Assembly (NCBI RefSeq): GCF_004751985.1
Contig: NZ_CP038492.1
Location: 3,797,001-3,861,000, forward strand
Length of the DNA: 64,000 nt
From: Rhodophyticola sp. CCM32
GTDB lineage: Bacteria; Pseudomonadota; Alphaproteobacteria; Rhodobacterales; Rhodobacteraceae
Direction of reading: 5' to 3'
Both the position numbers and the translations under genes were made by a program. This document shows, in pieces, positions 55,764-64,000 of the stretch. The notes beneath the pieces are model-generated. The model saw only the letters and a program-made list of their open reading frames with translations. It had not been told where the DNA came from and ran no database searches. Within the stretch, counting starts at the first letter, position 1, and every line of letters begins with the position of its first letter.

Positions 55764-56648
55764 ATGAACAAAGACGACATCACCCGTGTTCGAAACTTTG
55801 GCCGTTCGGTAGCCGTAGAGGTTGGCGCGCTGGAAGATTCTTTCCTAAACCGAGGTCGTCCGCTTGGTTCGGCCCGGGTTCTGAATGCGATAGGCCTTGG
55901 ATATGAAAATGTCGCGGATCTACGTGCCTTTCTGAAGCTGGATACGGGGCTCTTGAGCCGGTTGCTACGCGGGTTGGAAGCAGAAGATCTGATCGACACA
56001 ATACCAAATCCAGACGACCGCCGGAGTCGCATTACACACCTTACCGCCAAAGGAAAAACAGAGTTCGAGATTTACGAACGGCTTTCGGATGAGCGGGCCG
56101 CCAAAATCCTCGACCGACACAAAGAAGCGCGGCGGTTGCTAGAGGCGATGGATATCGTGACTATCGCGCTATCCCGCGATGACATCGTCTTTGAAGAAGT
56201 AGACTACGCGTCAGATATCGCTACGATATGCCTGAACGCATTTGCGGCAGAACTCAGCAAAAGACTGAATCTGGAATTTGACCTCAAGAAGTCAGGCGAT
56301 CCAGAACTCTCACAAATGAAGCACCCGCATGGCACCTTTGTCGTCGCGCGGCTTGGCGACATGCCGGTCGGATGTGTTGGCGTGAAGGGCCGCGGCAGTT
56401 CAAGTGCTGAAATAAAGAGGATGTGGATCGCTCCTGTTGCGCGGGGATTGGGGTTAGCGCGCCGCATGATGTCTGCGGCTGAAGAGGCAGCATATGCAAT
56501 GGGTATCAGGAAACTTAGATTGGACACAAACAACACCTTGTTTGAAGCTGTGGGTCTGTACCGCAACATGGGCTGGGTCGAGATTGATCGGTTCAACGAT
56601 GACCCTTACCCCGACCTGTTTTTCGAAAAACACTTGTCCAACCCATGA
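55764..56648 (+). CDS. MarR-type regulator fused to a GNAT acetyltransferase
   Basis: A 294-residue two-domain protein. Residues 1-140 form a MarR winged helix (GLLSRLLRGLEAEDLIDTIPNPDDRRSRITHLT). Residues 150-294 form a GNAT domain (EIKRMWIAPVARGLGLARRMM, LDTNNTLFEAVGLYRNMGW). Such fusions are a known bacterial family, thought to couple ligand sensing with acetylation. Target unknown. A palindrome sits immediately before the start. Confidence 0.92.
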   Translation: MNKDDITRVRNFGRSVAVEVGALEDSFLNRGRPLGSARVLNAIGLGYENVADLRAFLKLDTGLLSRLLRGLEAEDLIDTIPNPDDRRSRITHLTAKGKTEFEIYERLSDERAAKILDRHKEARRLLEAMDIVTIALSRDDIVFEEVDYASDIATICLNAFAAELSKRLNLEFDLKKSGDPELSQMKHPHGTFVVARLGDMPVGCVGVKGRGSSSAEIKRMWIAPVARGLGLARRMMSAAEEAAYAMGIRKLRLDTNNTLFEAVGLYRNMGWVEIDRFNDDPYPDLFFEKHLSNP

Positions 56649-56675
56649 GACAAGCGAGAAGCAAGGACATTTGCG

Positions 56676-57143
56676 TTGGATGATCCATTTGATAGGCCCG
56701 CGATAAGAACCGGCCTGTTCTATCAAAGTCCAGAGCAATCCATGGCATGGCTGGAAGCAGCCTTTGGACTCACTAGATCAATGGATGTCCGGTGCAAATC
56801 TGGGAACCTTGTTCATGCGGAAATGCGATTTGGAGCGTGCACCATCGTTATCGATGCAGAGTGGCCTGACGTCGTCTTAAGTCCAATTTCATTAGGCGGC
56901 GCTACTACCCAAATTGTCTATGTACATATTGAGGAAGGATTGGATGCGCATTTTGCAAAAGCGCGCGAGCATGGGGCCTTCATCCTGTCTGAACCCGAAG
57001 ATCAATACTACGGTGATCGCCTTTATCGCGCCAAAGATCCTGAAGGCCACATATGGACGTTCTCGCAAGCGGTACGGCAAGTGGACCGCGCCGAGGCTGA
57101 GCGCCTTGGAGGTGTCGAGATCCTTGGATGGCACGATGATTGA
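56676..57143 (+). CDS. VOC/glyoxalase-like protein
   Basis: A 155-residue VOC-fold protein with TTG start at 56,676. SPEQSMAWLEAAFGLTRSMDVR and DRLYRAKDPEGHIWTFSQAV match the bleomycin-resistance/PhnB-type branch. These proteins bind or detoxify small molecules. It follows the MarR-GNAT gene by 27 bp and is probably in its operon. Confidence 0.85.
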   Translation: MDDPFDRPAIRTGLFYQSPEQSMAWLEAAFGLTRSMDVRCKSGNLVHAEMRFGACTIVIDAEWPDVVLSPISLGGATTQIVYVHIEEGLDAHFAKAREHGAFILSEPEDQYYGDRLYRAKDPEGHIWTFSQAVRQVDRAEAERLGGVEILGWHDD

Positions 57144-57209
57144 GGGAGCGCAAAACTCTAAAGGCAGACACGGAAACGCACAAATTTGCGCTGAAGCTGG
57201 AGTGTTAAA

Positions 57210-57691
57210 ATGATCCCGGTTGGTGACAGTAATACTCGTATTCTCAGAGTCGTTGATGAATTGGACTACTTTGACACACAAAGTGCCGATCTTACCTGTG
57301 AAGTCACGCCTTTGCAGGCGTGGAACGTCATCATGGAAGACCCGCAGCCAATCTTGAGACTTGCGTTCAAGTTGCGGGATGCCGTGTCGTCCCAGTTCGG
57401 CGTGAAACGCATTGGCGGGTTTAGTGGTGAAGCTGCACAGTCTATAGACGTTGGACAGCATTTGGACTTTTTTTGGTCGAGTACACCGACGCCGATACGT
57501 TGGTCCTAACGGAGCGAGATCGCCATCTAGATGTCATGACGTGCATCTCGACCAAAGGTTCGAGAGTCTCGATAACGTCTTCAGTGCTTGTCCATAACTG
57601 GTTCGGACATGCCTACATGATCCCGGTTGGTATAGCCCATAGGTGGATTGTGCGAGGTATGCTTCGGAGACTAAGGCTTAAGATGCTGTAA
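57210..57691 (+). pseudogene. DUF2867 gene, frameshifted
   Basis: Frame one reads MIPVGDSNTRILRVVDELDY and continues to HLDFF. The other frame continues FLVEYTDADTLVLTERDRHLDVM and ends SVLVHNWFGHAYMIPVGIAHR, a typical DUF2867 C terminus. The break is in a run of seven Ts at 57,468-57,474; eight Ts would restore the frame. It could be true decay or a homopolymer error. Confidence 0.7.
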
Positions 57692-57854
57692 TGACCTGAT
57701 GCCCGCTTAATTACTTCGTGCTGACTTTCTTCGAAAGTCTGATGCTGAATATGGCCATATTTCTTAGGCAATAGTTTTCAGCATCAGTCCTACTAATGTA
57801 CAGAGGTATGATGAAGCAGACACTCTCGGAGATGGAAGCGAAACCGCATGGTGG

Positions 57855-58165
57855 TTAGAATAAAGACGGGCGGGCGTCCGCCGAAGAACAACGCTTCACT
57901 GAACCATTGTGGAATACCTCCGCAAACAAGGCTTGGGTTGCTTCGGACCAACCGTCCCACAGATCCTGGTTAACGTATACCGGCCAGCCGCTGATCGCGC
58001 CGAAGTTCAGGTCTATATAGTAATCTGCGACCTCGTGCAGTCTGTAGGCATGTGCGAAATCATCCGGCAGGTAGGAGCAATCAATGTTGCCCCGCTGAAG
58101 GCCTTCATAGATTTCCGGTGCCAACACGGTCACGTTCACCGCACCAAGAGAGTCCCATAGGTGAT
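57855..58165 (-). pseudogene. Fragment of a TRAP-transporter solute receptor (DctP-like)
   Basis: A stretch of about 100 codons reads LWDSLGAVNVTVLAPEIYEG, then YIDLNFGAISGWPVYVNQDLWDG, typical of the C-terminal half of DctP receptors. The N-terminal signal peptide and the C-terminal end are both missing. It lies beside a racemase gene on the opposite strand; TRAP receptors and racemases often occur together. Confidence 0.6.
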
Positions 58166-58209
58166 CTTAGTTCAGCGCACAACGAAGGTCTCAAAAGAGC
58201 CCAACTTGC

Positions 58210-58986
58210 ATGAACTCTGCTTTGCGGCGAAGGTCCGGTTCACGTGAACTCTCGGGGAATAGACATTTGCAGAACCGACCGTTGAAACAGAAAACAATCG
58301 GGCTTCTTGGAGGATGCTCGAACGTCGCTACGGCTGAATACTATCGGTTTCTCAATGAGGCGGTGAACACGCGGCTTGGCGGATGGGAGATTGCCGAGAC
58401 TCTGATCGCAGGCATGAACTTCGGGAACATCGAGGCCTTTGTGAGGACTGGCGATTGGGATGGCCTCGGTCGTTACATGAAGACGAAGATAGACGGGTTG
58501 GTCGCAGGCGGTGCCGATGTCATTCTTTGTGTTTCGAACACATTACACAAACCACTTGAAGACCTGATGGACCGGGGGGGCGTTCCAATGATCCACATTG
58601 CCGATCCCACAGGGGTGGCAATGAGCGCTGCTGGCCTTAGCAAAGTCGCCATCTTTGGCACCAAGCCAGTGATGGAGATGTCCTATCTAAAGGATCAGTT
58701 TCAGCACCGTTTTGAGGTTCAGGCGATTGCACCAACCGAAGAAGAACAATGTGATATCGACCAGATCATTTTCGACGAGCTCGTGAAAAATAAGCTGAAG
58801 GACACCTCAAAGGCCCGCTACCTCGAAATTGCTGATCGAATGCGCCGCGAGGAAGACGCAGAGGGTCTTATCCTTGGCTGTACGGAAATTTTCCTTCTGA
58901 TCGACCAAGATGATCGCCCGGATTTCCCGATGTTCAACACCGCGCGACTGCATTGCGAAGCTGCTGTGGATTTCGCCCTTTCGTGA
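58210..58986 (+). CDS. Aspartate/glutamate racemase family protein
   Basis: A 258-residue racemase-fold protein. TIGLLGGCSNVATAEYYRFLN is the N-terminal family signature and GLILGCTEIFLL contains the second catalytic cysteine. The first site reads LCVSNTLHK, where the cysteine is three residues before NT, not the one or two I expect. The start may be internal (TTG at 58,267), because the first 19 residues are basic and unconserved. Substrate unknown. Confidence 0.85.
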   Translation: MNSALRRRSGSRELSGNRHLQNRPLKQKTIGLLGGCSNVATAEYYRFLNEAVNTRLGGWEIAETLIAGMNFGNIEAFVRTGDWDGLGRYMKTKIDGLVAGGADVILCVSNTLHKPLEDLMDRGGVPMIHIADPTGVAMSAAGLSKVAIFGTKPVMEMSYLKDQFQHRFEVQAIAPTEEEQCDIDQIIFDELVKNKLKDTSKARYLEIADRMRREEDAEGLILGCTEIFLLIDQDDRPDFPMFNTARLHCEAAVDFALS

Positions 58987-59431
58987 GTTGTTGAGTATAG
59001 CAGTTACTCGCGCAATAGAGCTGAACGGTAGCAATGCTCCGCACCTTACAAATCCGTAGACAGCGCAGCGAACGGTGTAGCTGCCCGAACCGGCAACTGG
59101 TGACCACGTGGCGAAATATCCGGCAGAGCCTAAGGCAGTCATCGTGACTTCATGCTGCGCGCGCATGCAGCGTGATAACTACCGCAACAGCGCAAAACGC
59201 TACGCTGCTGCACGCCGGGAAAGCCAGTCATTCATGCCACCCGCTGCGGAAACGGTAGGCCCATGGATCGAGTTGAGGACAAAGCGCGAGTTCGCTTTGG
59301 CTACGCCAATTACACCAATGTTGCTCTCGCGAAAATTGCATCCTAAGGAATATTTCCTTCTGGTGCTGAAAACGGCTAACTTCACCAGTGTCACAAAGGG
59401 TTGAGTTTTGGCTATTTAGCAACAGCCGACA
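58987..59431. other. 445-bp gap without a supported gene
   Basis: The stretch between the racemase and the hydrolase contains one 98-codon open frame (59,108-59,404) without a ribosome site, family resemblance or codon bias. I see no repeat or strong hairpin. It is probably decayed sequence. Confidence 0.4.
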
Positions 59432-60373
59432 TTACGCTCCACCTTCGGCAAACCAAGCATTCAGATTTCTTGCTATGAAGTTGTCTGCCTTCTGACCCGC
59501 GACGGACAAAGGAGCGAAGCTCTCGATGCCGTGATACGCGCCTGGGAGCACCTCAAAAGTGGTGTCCACACCCGAAGCTGACAGCCGCTCGAAATATCGA
59601 ACGTTTTGAGCCAAGAATAGGTCATGATCCCCAATATATCCAACAGCAGGCGGAAGACCGGCAAGGCTCGCTGCGCGGGCGGGTACTGCAAGTGACGGCG
59701 GTGCTTGATCTACGAGTGAAAGGTATTTGTTCCATGCCAATCGGTTGAGCTCGCGGCTCCAAGTGACGAACTTTGGCTCAATATCCGAAAGCGCCTCGGA
59801 CTGATCATCTAACATCCCCGCAATGATGATTTGCCCGCTAATTTTAGGCAAATCTTCGTCTCGCGCGGCTTGTGCAAGAGCCGCGACCAACCCTCCTCCT
59901 GCGCTCAGACCCATCGTGAAGATTTGATCTGGACGTCCACCAATCTGTGCGAAATTCTCACTGACCCACTCCAGAGAGGCACGGCAATCGTCCAATGCTG
60001 CTGGATGCGGATGGTGCAGTGATTTGCGATAGAATGGCGCAACGAACACACATGGAACGGAGCGCATGATACGGGCCATAAAGGCCAAGTCCTGATAAGG
60101 TGTGCCGACAGCATAGCCTCCGCCATGAATGTGAAGGATGACCGGCAACTTTCTTTGCACGTTTTTCGGCCTGACAACCAAAATCGGGATGTCTGACGCG
60201 CCACGCGGATTTGGTAGTCTATATGTGCATATGCTGAGACCCGTTGGTTTGTTAAAGCGTGCGGCCAGTGCCATGATGTGCATGGCCCGCAATCCATTGA
60301 CTGTGTGTGGCAGGGCTTTGATCAGCCGATAGGGCGCTGTATCTGCTGTTGTATCAATCATTTCAGCAGCCAT
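59432..60373 (-). CDS. Alpha/beta hydrolase, HSL-type esterase
   Basis: A 313-residue esterase of the hormone-sensitive-lipase group. The oxyanion motif is HIHGGGYAVG, the nucleophile elbow is GLSAGGG (usually GDSAGG), and the acid and base lie in YIGDHDLFLAQ and GAYHGIE. It overlaps the DUF4336 gene by 16 bases, so ATG 60,373 is preferred to a longer start at 60,454. Probably under TetR control with its neighbour. Confidence 0.9.
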   Translation of the reverse strand: MAAEMIDTTADTAPYRLIKALPHTVNGLRAMHIMALAARFNKPTGLSICTYRLPNPRGASDIPILVVRPKNVQRKLPVILHIHGGGYAVGTPYQDLAFMARIMRSVPCVFVAPFYRKSLHHPHPAALDDCRASLEWVSENFAQIGGRPDQIFTMGLSAGGGLVAALAQAARDEDLPKISGQIIIAGMLDDQSEALSDIEPKFVTWSRELNRLAWNKYLSLVDQAPPSLAVPARAASLAGLPPAVGYIGDHDLFLAQNVRYFERLSASGVDTTFEVLPGAYHGIESFAPLSVAGQKADNFIARNLNAWFAEGGA

Positions 60374-61077
60374 GAAAACGCCGATTTCAGAAATGTCTGC
60401 CCATCCGTGATAACGGGCGCGCCATGGGCAAAGACGACCTTCTCGGCAGGCCACTGTAAAACGCGCTCGATAGCGTTTCGAGACACCCGTCGTCGCACAA
60501 ATGCCAACCGGAACTTGTTTGGAACAGCCGGGACAGGTCCCGACATGCGATCAAGGCGTGCAATCATGCCACGCCAACCTTTAAACCAATCCTGGGGAAA
60601 ATGCTGAAGCAGATCGGTAAACAAAACTGTTCTACTTTCTTTGTGAAAAAACACGACCTCTGTGGTGATCAGGTTGCCCCGAACGACGACCTGATCAACC
60701 TCTGCGCGCAGGTTGGGATGTGTGGTGTCGGACAATTCAAAATCGAATTCAATGTCGCGACGTTTGTCTTTCAACCGAGGGGCTGCATGTACCTTTGCGT
60801 TTGGGAATGCATCGATCCATTCGGACAGAAAAATGTGATGAAGCGAGTTTGGCGCAATAAGATGTTGCACGGGGCCGAGCGTTTCAACATTGGCGCGCAA
60901 TCGATCAGACAGCGAAACCGGCGACCAAAGGATAAGCCCGCCATTACCTTGCTGGATGATCGCCATGCGCGTCGGGTAAGAAAACCCTGCGACTGTACAA
61001 GGCGCGCCCGATACGAGCCAAATACCCGGCCCGAACGGCTCGAGGTCAGCTAAATCCTGACACTTTTCGGTCTGCAT
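60358..61077 (-). CDS. DUF4336-family protein
   Basis: A 239-residue protein with the metallo-beta-lactamase-like DUF4336 layout: MAIIQQGNGGLILWSPVSLS, VQHLIAPNSLHHIFLSEWIDAFPNA, and VFAHGAPVITDG at the C terminus. Key histidines are present, but its activity is unknown. It is the first gene of a two-gene operon with the esterase and is divergent from a TetR regulator. Confidence 0.85.
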   Translation of the reverse strand: MQTEKCQDLADLEPFGPGIWLVSGAPCTVAGFSYPTRMAIIQQGNGGLILWSPVSLSDRLRANVETLGPVQHLIAPNSLHHIFLSEWIDAFPNAKVHAAPRLKDKRRDIEFDFELSDTTHPNLRAEVDQVVVRGNLITTEVVFFHKESRTVLFTDLLQHFPQDWFKGWRGMIARLDRMSGPVPAVPNKFRLAFVRRRVSRNAIERVLQWPAEKVVFAHGAPVITDGQTFLKSAFSWLLK

Positions 61078-61108
61078 TTCTCAACACCTCGCGGGCTGTG
61101 ATTCAAAT

Positions 61109-61130
61109 TTACACGCCTGTGTAATTACAC
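61109..61130. promoter_or_regulatory. Candidate TetR operator
   Basis: TTACAC-GCCT-GTGTAA (61,109-61,124) overlaps the perfect palindrome GTGTAATTACAC (61,119-61,130), giving three half-sites in alternating orientation within the 66-bp divergent spacer. Confidence 0.6.
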
Positions 61131-61143
61131 TATTCTTTGTGAT

Positions 61144-61713
61144 ATGGAACACCTCACTCGCACTGCTCGATCTCGGACCCAGATATTGGATGCGGCCGAG
61201 CAGTTGTTTCGTGAGCGCGGGTTCGGGAAAACATCGGTTGACGATGTTGCCGTTTTGGCCGGGCTGACCCGCAAAACGGTCTATAACCACTTTGAAAACA
61301 AGGAATTGCTCGGCAGGAAGCTGATTGAGCGTGTCGAAGCCGCACCTGCCGCTCTCTATCAGGCGCGTTTGGATGCAGATGAGCCTGCACGTGCCATCCT
61401 TTCCAAAGTTCTGAGCGACAGTGCGCAATGGTGTGTGGCCAATCCCGGCCTTGCGCATTTGGCTTTGGCACCCGAACAAAGGCCCACGGTTGAGCCGCCA
61501 GCAGACCGCCCGTCATTTCAAGGACTGGTTCGCGATGTCCTAAGGCACGGCCAAAAGCAGAGCGTTGTGCGCTCAGACAAAGAGGCCAGCGACTTGGCTC
61601 TGTTCGTTTTGGCAATCTATAGTCAGGCCATGCTCTCAGCGTTGGCAGAGACGAAACCCTGCATTCCCGATTTGGACAATTTGATCGCACTTGTCTTCGA
61701 GGGAATAGCTTAA
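61144..61713 (+). CDS. TetR-family regulator
   Basis: A 189-residue TetR protein. The helix-turn-helix is RSRTQILDAAEQLFRERGFGKTSVDDVAVLAGLTRKTVYNHFENKELL. The C-terminal ligand domain is all-helical. It is divergent from the DUF4336-esterase operon and likely represses it through the palindromic site between them. Confidence 0.93.
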   Translation: MEHLTRTARSRTQILDAAEQLFRERGFGKTSVDDVAVLAGLTRKTVYNHFENKELLGRKLIERVEAAPAALYQARLDADEPARAILSKVLSDSAQWCVANPGLAHLALAPEQRPTVEPPADRPSFQGLVRDVLRHGQKQSVVRSDKEASDLALFVLAIYSQAMLSALAETKPCIPDLDNLIALVFEGIA

Positions 61714-62014
61714 AAATGCTGATTTCTCGCCGAAAGACTATGCATACAATGCGCACGTATCAGCTTCTTAGTTAGGGGCCACCATATTCTACCCGTTTGA
61801 ATGGCTGCTCTGGTGAAACCTGCCGCACGGCAAAATCCATGCCGCTGCAACCGCGAGAAAATGTTGCGTCAGCAACATGCCTAAACATCAATGTCGGCAA
61901 AGTCCGCACAGCGGCTCTATACCTTCCTGAAATGAATGAAGGCTTTGGCGATAATGGGTCCCATTATCGTTACCTCTGAAGCCGGCTTCGTACGCCACAT
62001 TTCCGGTTAGGTAA
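61714..62014. other. Gap with strong palindromes, no gene
   Basis: No coding sequence supported. It contains a 10-bp-arm palindrome CGATAATGGG/CCCATTATCG around one base (61,949-61,969) and a 7-bp inverted repeat ATGTTGC/GCAACAT near 61,863. The first may be a terminator or operator. Confidence 0.45.
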
Positions 62015-62823
62015 CTAGGCAGCGGACTCATAAAACTGGCACCATAGCCTGACGGATGCGAGTTTGATCATCGCCAAGAAGTTGGCAGATGTCTTTTCGT
62101 ATCGGGTGGCTATACGGCGGAAGGAAGCTTTGAGGCGGCCAAAGAACCGCTCGATCTTGTTGCGCTCGCGATAGATATCGACGTCGAACTCGGCGGGCAG
62201 TTTGCGGTTGGATTTGGACGGGATGACGTCGATGGCGCCCTGTTCCCAGATCATCTTGCGGATCGAATCCGCGTCATATGCCTTGTCAGCCAGAACGTAT
62301 TGGCCAGGTTGCAGCCCGTCCAAAAGCTGTTCGCATGGGGGTGCATCGTGGGCTTGGCCCGGCGTCAGTTCATAGCGGATCGGCAACCCGTCCTGATTGG
62401 TAAGTGCATGTATTTTCGTGGTTAACCCACCCCGCGACCGGCCCATGCAACGACGCGGGTCGTTTTTTTGAGCGTCGCTGCAGAATGGTGAACCCGAACC
62501 GATGTGCCATCCACCATCACGGTGTCGATATTGTGCGCATCGGCGACCGCCTCCATTACCCGATCCCAAATGCCCGCATAAGTCCATCGGTTGAAACGGT
62601 TGTAGATCGTTGTGTAGGGGCCGTATTGATCGGGCAAATCGCGCCACGGGATGCCTGTGCGCAAGACATAGAAGATGCCATTGATCACACGCCGATCATC
62701 GACACGCTTAACCCCTCGGCTGTTATTTGGGAGCACTGCTTTGATGAACTCCCACTCCAAATCGCTCAAATCTGACCGCGCCATTCCACTGCTCCGCATA
62801 TTGTCTTGCGGGAAATGAATCAT
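62015..62823 (-). CDS. IS5-family transposase in two frames
   Basis: The first frame (start 62,823; MARSDLSDLEWEFIKAVLPN, IPWRDLPDQYGPYTTIYNRF) covers the N-terminal part. The second continues KNDPRRCMGRSRGGLTTKIHALTNQ to RNKIERFFGRLKASFRRIATRYEKT with catalytic DDE residues (VLADKAYDAD, ERFFGRLK). They meet at a run of seven As (plus-strand T7 at 62,463-62,469). A one-base slip there joins them, as in programmed frameshifting known for the IS427 group. The stop codon lies in the CTAG flank. Confidence 0.88.
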
Positions 62824-62862
62824 AACAGGCTGGAAACGTGAAGCTCTTTGTAAGTACGCTGC
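62019..62862 (-). mobile_element. IS5-family (IS427-like) insertion sequence
   Basis: An 844-bp element with imperfect terminal inverted repeats GGCAGCGGACTCATAAA (left) and TTTGTAAGTACGCTGCC (right), flanked by CTAG on each side as a 4-base target duplication, as expected for the IS427 group. It holds one transposase in two overlapping frames. Confidence 0.85.
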
Positions 62863-63073
62863 CTAGCCCTTATCGTAACTTTCAGCATAGGCGGCAATTC
62901 CCACATTCGACTTGAATTAGAGCCTTCAGCGAAGGGCGACCAATCTCTGCCCGGTTGCGGCAGACTTTGATCTTTTGGAAGCAGATTCTTATTGCCTATC
63001 ACCATTGCGACAATTCTAATGAAAGCCTCAGCCGTGGTAAGGTCACCTTGGTTGATTTTCTAGCGGGGCAAAT

Positions 63074-63403
63074 ATGGTTGGTGGAGAATGGGCGGTTGTG
63101 GCAGGTGCCGCAGTGGGCATCTTGGGGACGCTGGGAAGTGTATGGCTGACCCATCATCTCGACGGCCGAAAGCAGGCCCGCATAGATAGAGCTCGAAAAG
63201 AATTGCTGCAAAAAACTCTAGTCGGGGCCAGTAAGACTGGATGGATATCCATCGAAACCTTGGCACATATAGTCGGCGCGGACCTAGAGGCTACACGTGC
63301 TTTGCTAATCGAAATTGACGCCCGAGGGTCCATGAAGACTGAAAGGGAAATGTGGTCGCTCATATCTCGAAACCCGCTCCCCACCTATCCGAACGCCGAA
63401 TGA
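63074..63403 (+). CDS. Small membrane protein with a helix-turn-helix-like domain
   Basis: A 109-residue protein with one N-terminal membrane helix (VVAGAAVGILGTLGSVWLTHHL) and a soluble part with WISIETLAHIVGADLEATRALLIEI, resembling a winged-helix fold. Function unknown. Its stop overlaps the next start by 4 bases (ATGA). Confidence 0.6.
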   Translation: MVGGEWAVVAGAAVGILGTLGSVWLTHHLDGRKQARIDRARKELLQKTLVGASKTGWISIETLAHIVGADLEATRALLIEIDARGSMKTEREMWSLISRNPLPTYPNAE

Positions 63404-63711
63404 TCGATTTCCTCCCTATCATTGTGCCTGCCATCGGCATTGTCGGCGTGATTGTCGGCGCTTTCCTCAATGAGTTCCTACGCCGTCGCAATCGGCGAGA
63501 ACTATATGCGCCAATGATTTTTGAAAGACGCCTAGCGGCATATGAGGGATTAATAGAGCAAGTTCATCATGGCTCGAAAGTCGCGGATGAGGTTATCGAA
63601 AACGACGAACTTACGAAGGAACAACGCAACGAGCTGATTAGCGTTGTTGTTCACGGCATGGCTGAAGCGGTACGCCGTTGCGTTCGACGAACGGGCCGTC
63701 AGTCTCCGTGA
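63400..63711 (+). CDS. Small membrane protein, probably truncated
   Basis: A 103-residue ORF with an N-terminal helix (IIVPAIGIVGVIVGAFLNEFL) and a charged helical tail (ERRLAAYEGLIEQVHHGSKVADEV). Its last ~17 codons overlap the antisense of qatD near the point where qatD loses its normal end, so its own C terminus is probably artificial. Coupled to the preceding gene by a 4-base overlap. Confidence 0.55.
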   Translation: MIDFLPIIVPAIGIVGVIVGAFLNEFLRRRNRRELYAPMIFERRLAAYEGLIEQVHHGSKVADEVIENDELTKEQRNELISVVVHGMAEAVRRCVRRTGRQSP

Positions 63712-64000
63712 GCAGTCGGTCGGGGGGTATGACCTTGAGCACCGCACCAACTTTCGCTGATGCAAACATACGTTCATTGATCGAGAAGTAGCACCCCATG
63801 TCCACCGCTCTTCGCGCCTCGCTCGCACTTCCGGTGAACCAGTGCAGTACGACAGCACCACGTCCTGTCGGCAGGCCAGCCTCCACCATGTCGAGCACAT
63901 GTTTTGCGCATCGGACACTGTGCAGGCTTAAGACCTTGTCGCCAGCCTCGGCACAAAGATCCAGAATTGTCCCAAACACTTCTTTCTGGTTGTCGAAAGA
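63638..64000 (-). CDS. qatD: QatD-like TatD-family nuclease, truncated at the C terminus; 5' end outside window
   Basis: The frame is open to the right edge. It reads FDNQKEVFGTILDLCAEAGD, LSLHSVRCAKHVLDMVEAG, VVLHWFTGSASEARRAVDMG and LLTETDGPFVERNGVPLQP, which match the TatD-like nuclease of the QatABCD anti-phage system; catalytic His and Asp residues are present. After PLQP the similarity stops and CREQQR leads to a stop, so about 40 C-terminal residues are lost. The remaining qat genes should lie to the right. Confidence 0.8.
   Translation of the reverse strand, partial: SFDNQKEVFGTILDLCAEAGDKVLSLHSVRCAKHVLDMVEAGLPTGRGAVVLHWFTGSASEARRAVDMGCYFSINERMFASAKVGAVLKVIPPDRLLTETDGPFVERNGVPLQPCREQQR

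Noticed and set aside
59108..59404. 98-codon open frame between racemase and hydrolase
   Set aside because: No ribosome site, no family resemblance and unnatural composition.
1..64000. CRISPR arrays, rRNA and tRNA genes
   Set aside because: No regularly spaced direct repeats and no cloverleaf or rRNA sequence were recognised by eye.

Overview
The window is chromosomal DNA of an alphaproteobacterium, most likely Rhodobacteraceae (Roseobacter group). The support is the conserved block tldD / ctaC-ctaB-small ORF-ctaG-ctaE-SURF1-thrC-M16 peptidase-GNAT, GC-rich codon use over the first ~34 kb, and short palindromic intergenic repeats between genes. No rRNA, tRNA or CRISPR array was recognised.

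Bases 1-34,070 are mostly core genome: the 3' half of gcvP, dprA, tldD, the aa3 oxidase subunit II/III and assembly operon, thrC, an M16 peptidase, an FAD-linked dehydrogenase, metG, an MFS transporter, an aldo/keto reductase, a desaturase, EamA and AEC transporters, and two ECF sigma loci. One less GC-rich block (14,756-18,692) sits between the FAD dehydrogenase and metG. It holds an ABC exporter, a GT4 glycosyltransferase and a frameshifted GRDP-like gene, and looks acquired.

Bases ~34,180-44,675 are a degenerate mobile element. It contains a MobC-like domain fused to a type IV coupling protein (frameshifted, P-loop damaged), a tandem-domain element protein, an AT-rich membrane-protein gene, a small resolvase with res-like palindromes, an ArdA remnant and a large serine recombinase. 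No relaxase or T4SS channel gene is present, so it is not self-transmissible as seen.

Bases 44,953-62,014 are an accessory region dominated by regulators (three LysR, MarR-GNAT, TetR) paired with exporters and small enzymes (two EamA, MATE, TauE, APH-fold kinase, VOC, alpha/beta hydrolase, DUF4336). Several decayed genes lie among them (DUF2867, a TRAP receptor fragment). An IS5-family element with a CTAG target duplication follows at 62,019-62,862.

The right edge carries two small overlapping membrane-protein ORFs running head-on into the 3' end of a truncated qatD. This suggests the remainder of a Qat anti-phage locus lies to the right.

The most interesting unexplained signals are: a 107-bp palindromic repeat placed just upstream of two start codons; a divergent pair of ECF-type promoters with equal spacing; a carnitine-dehydrogenase/thioesterase fusion whose dehydrogenase half is gutted; the ABC/GT4/GRDP cassette with a 5-bp tandem-repeat frameshift; and the qatD junction.
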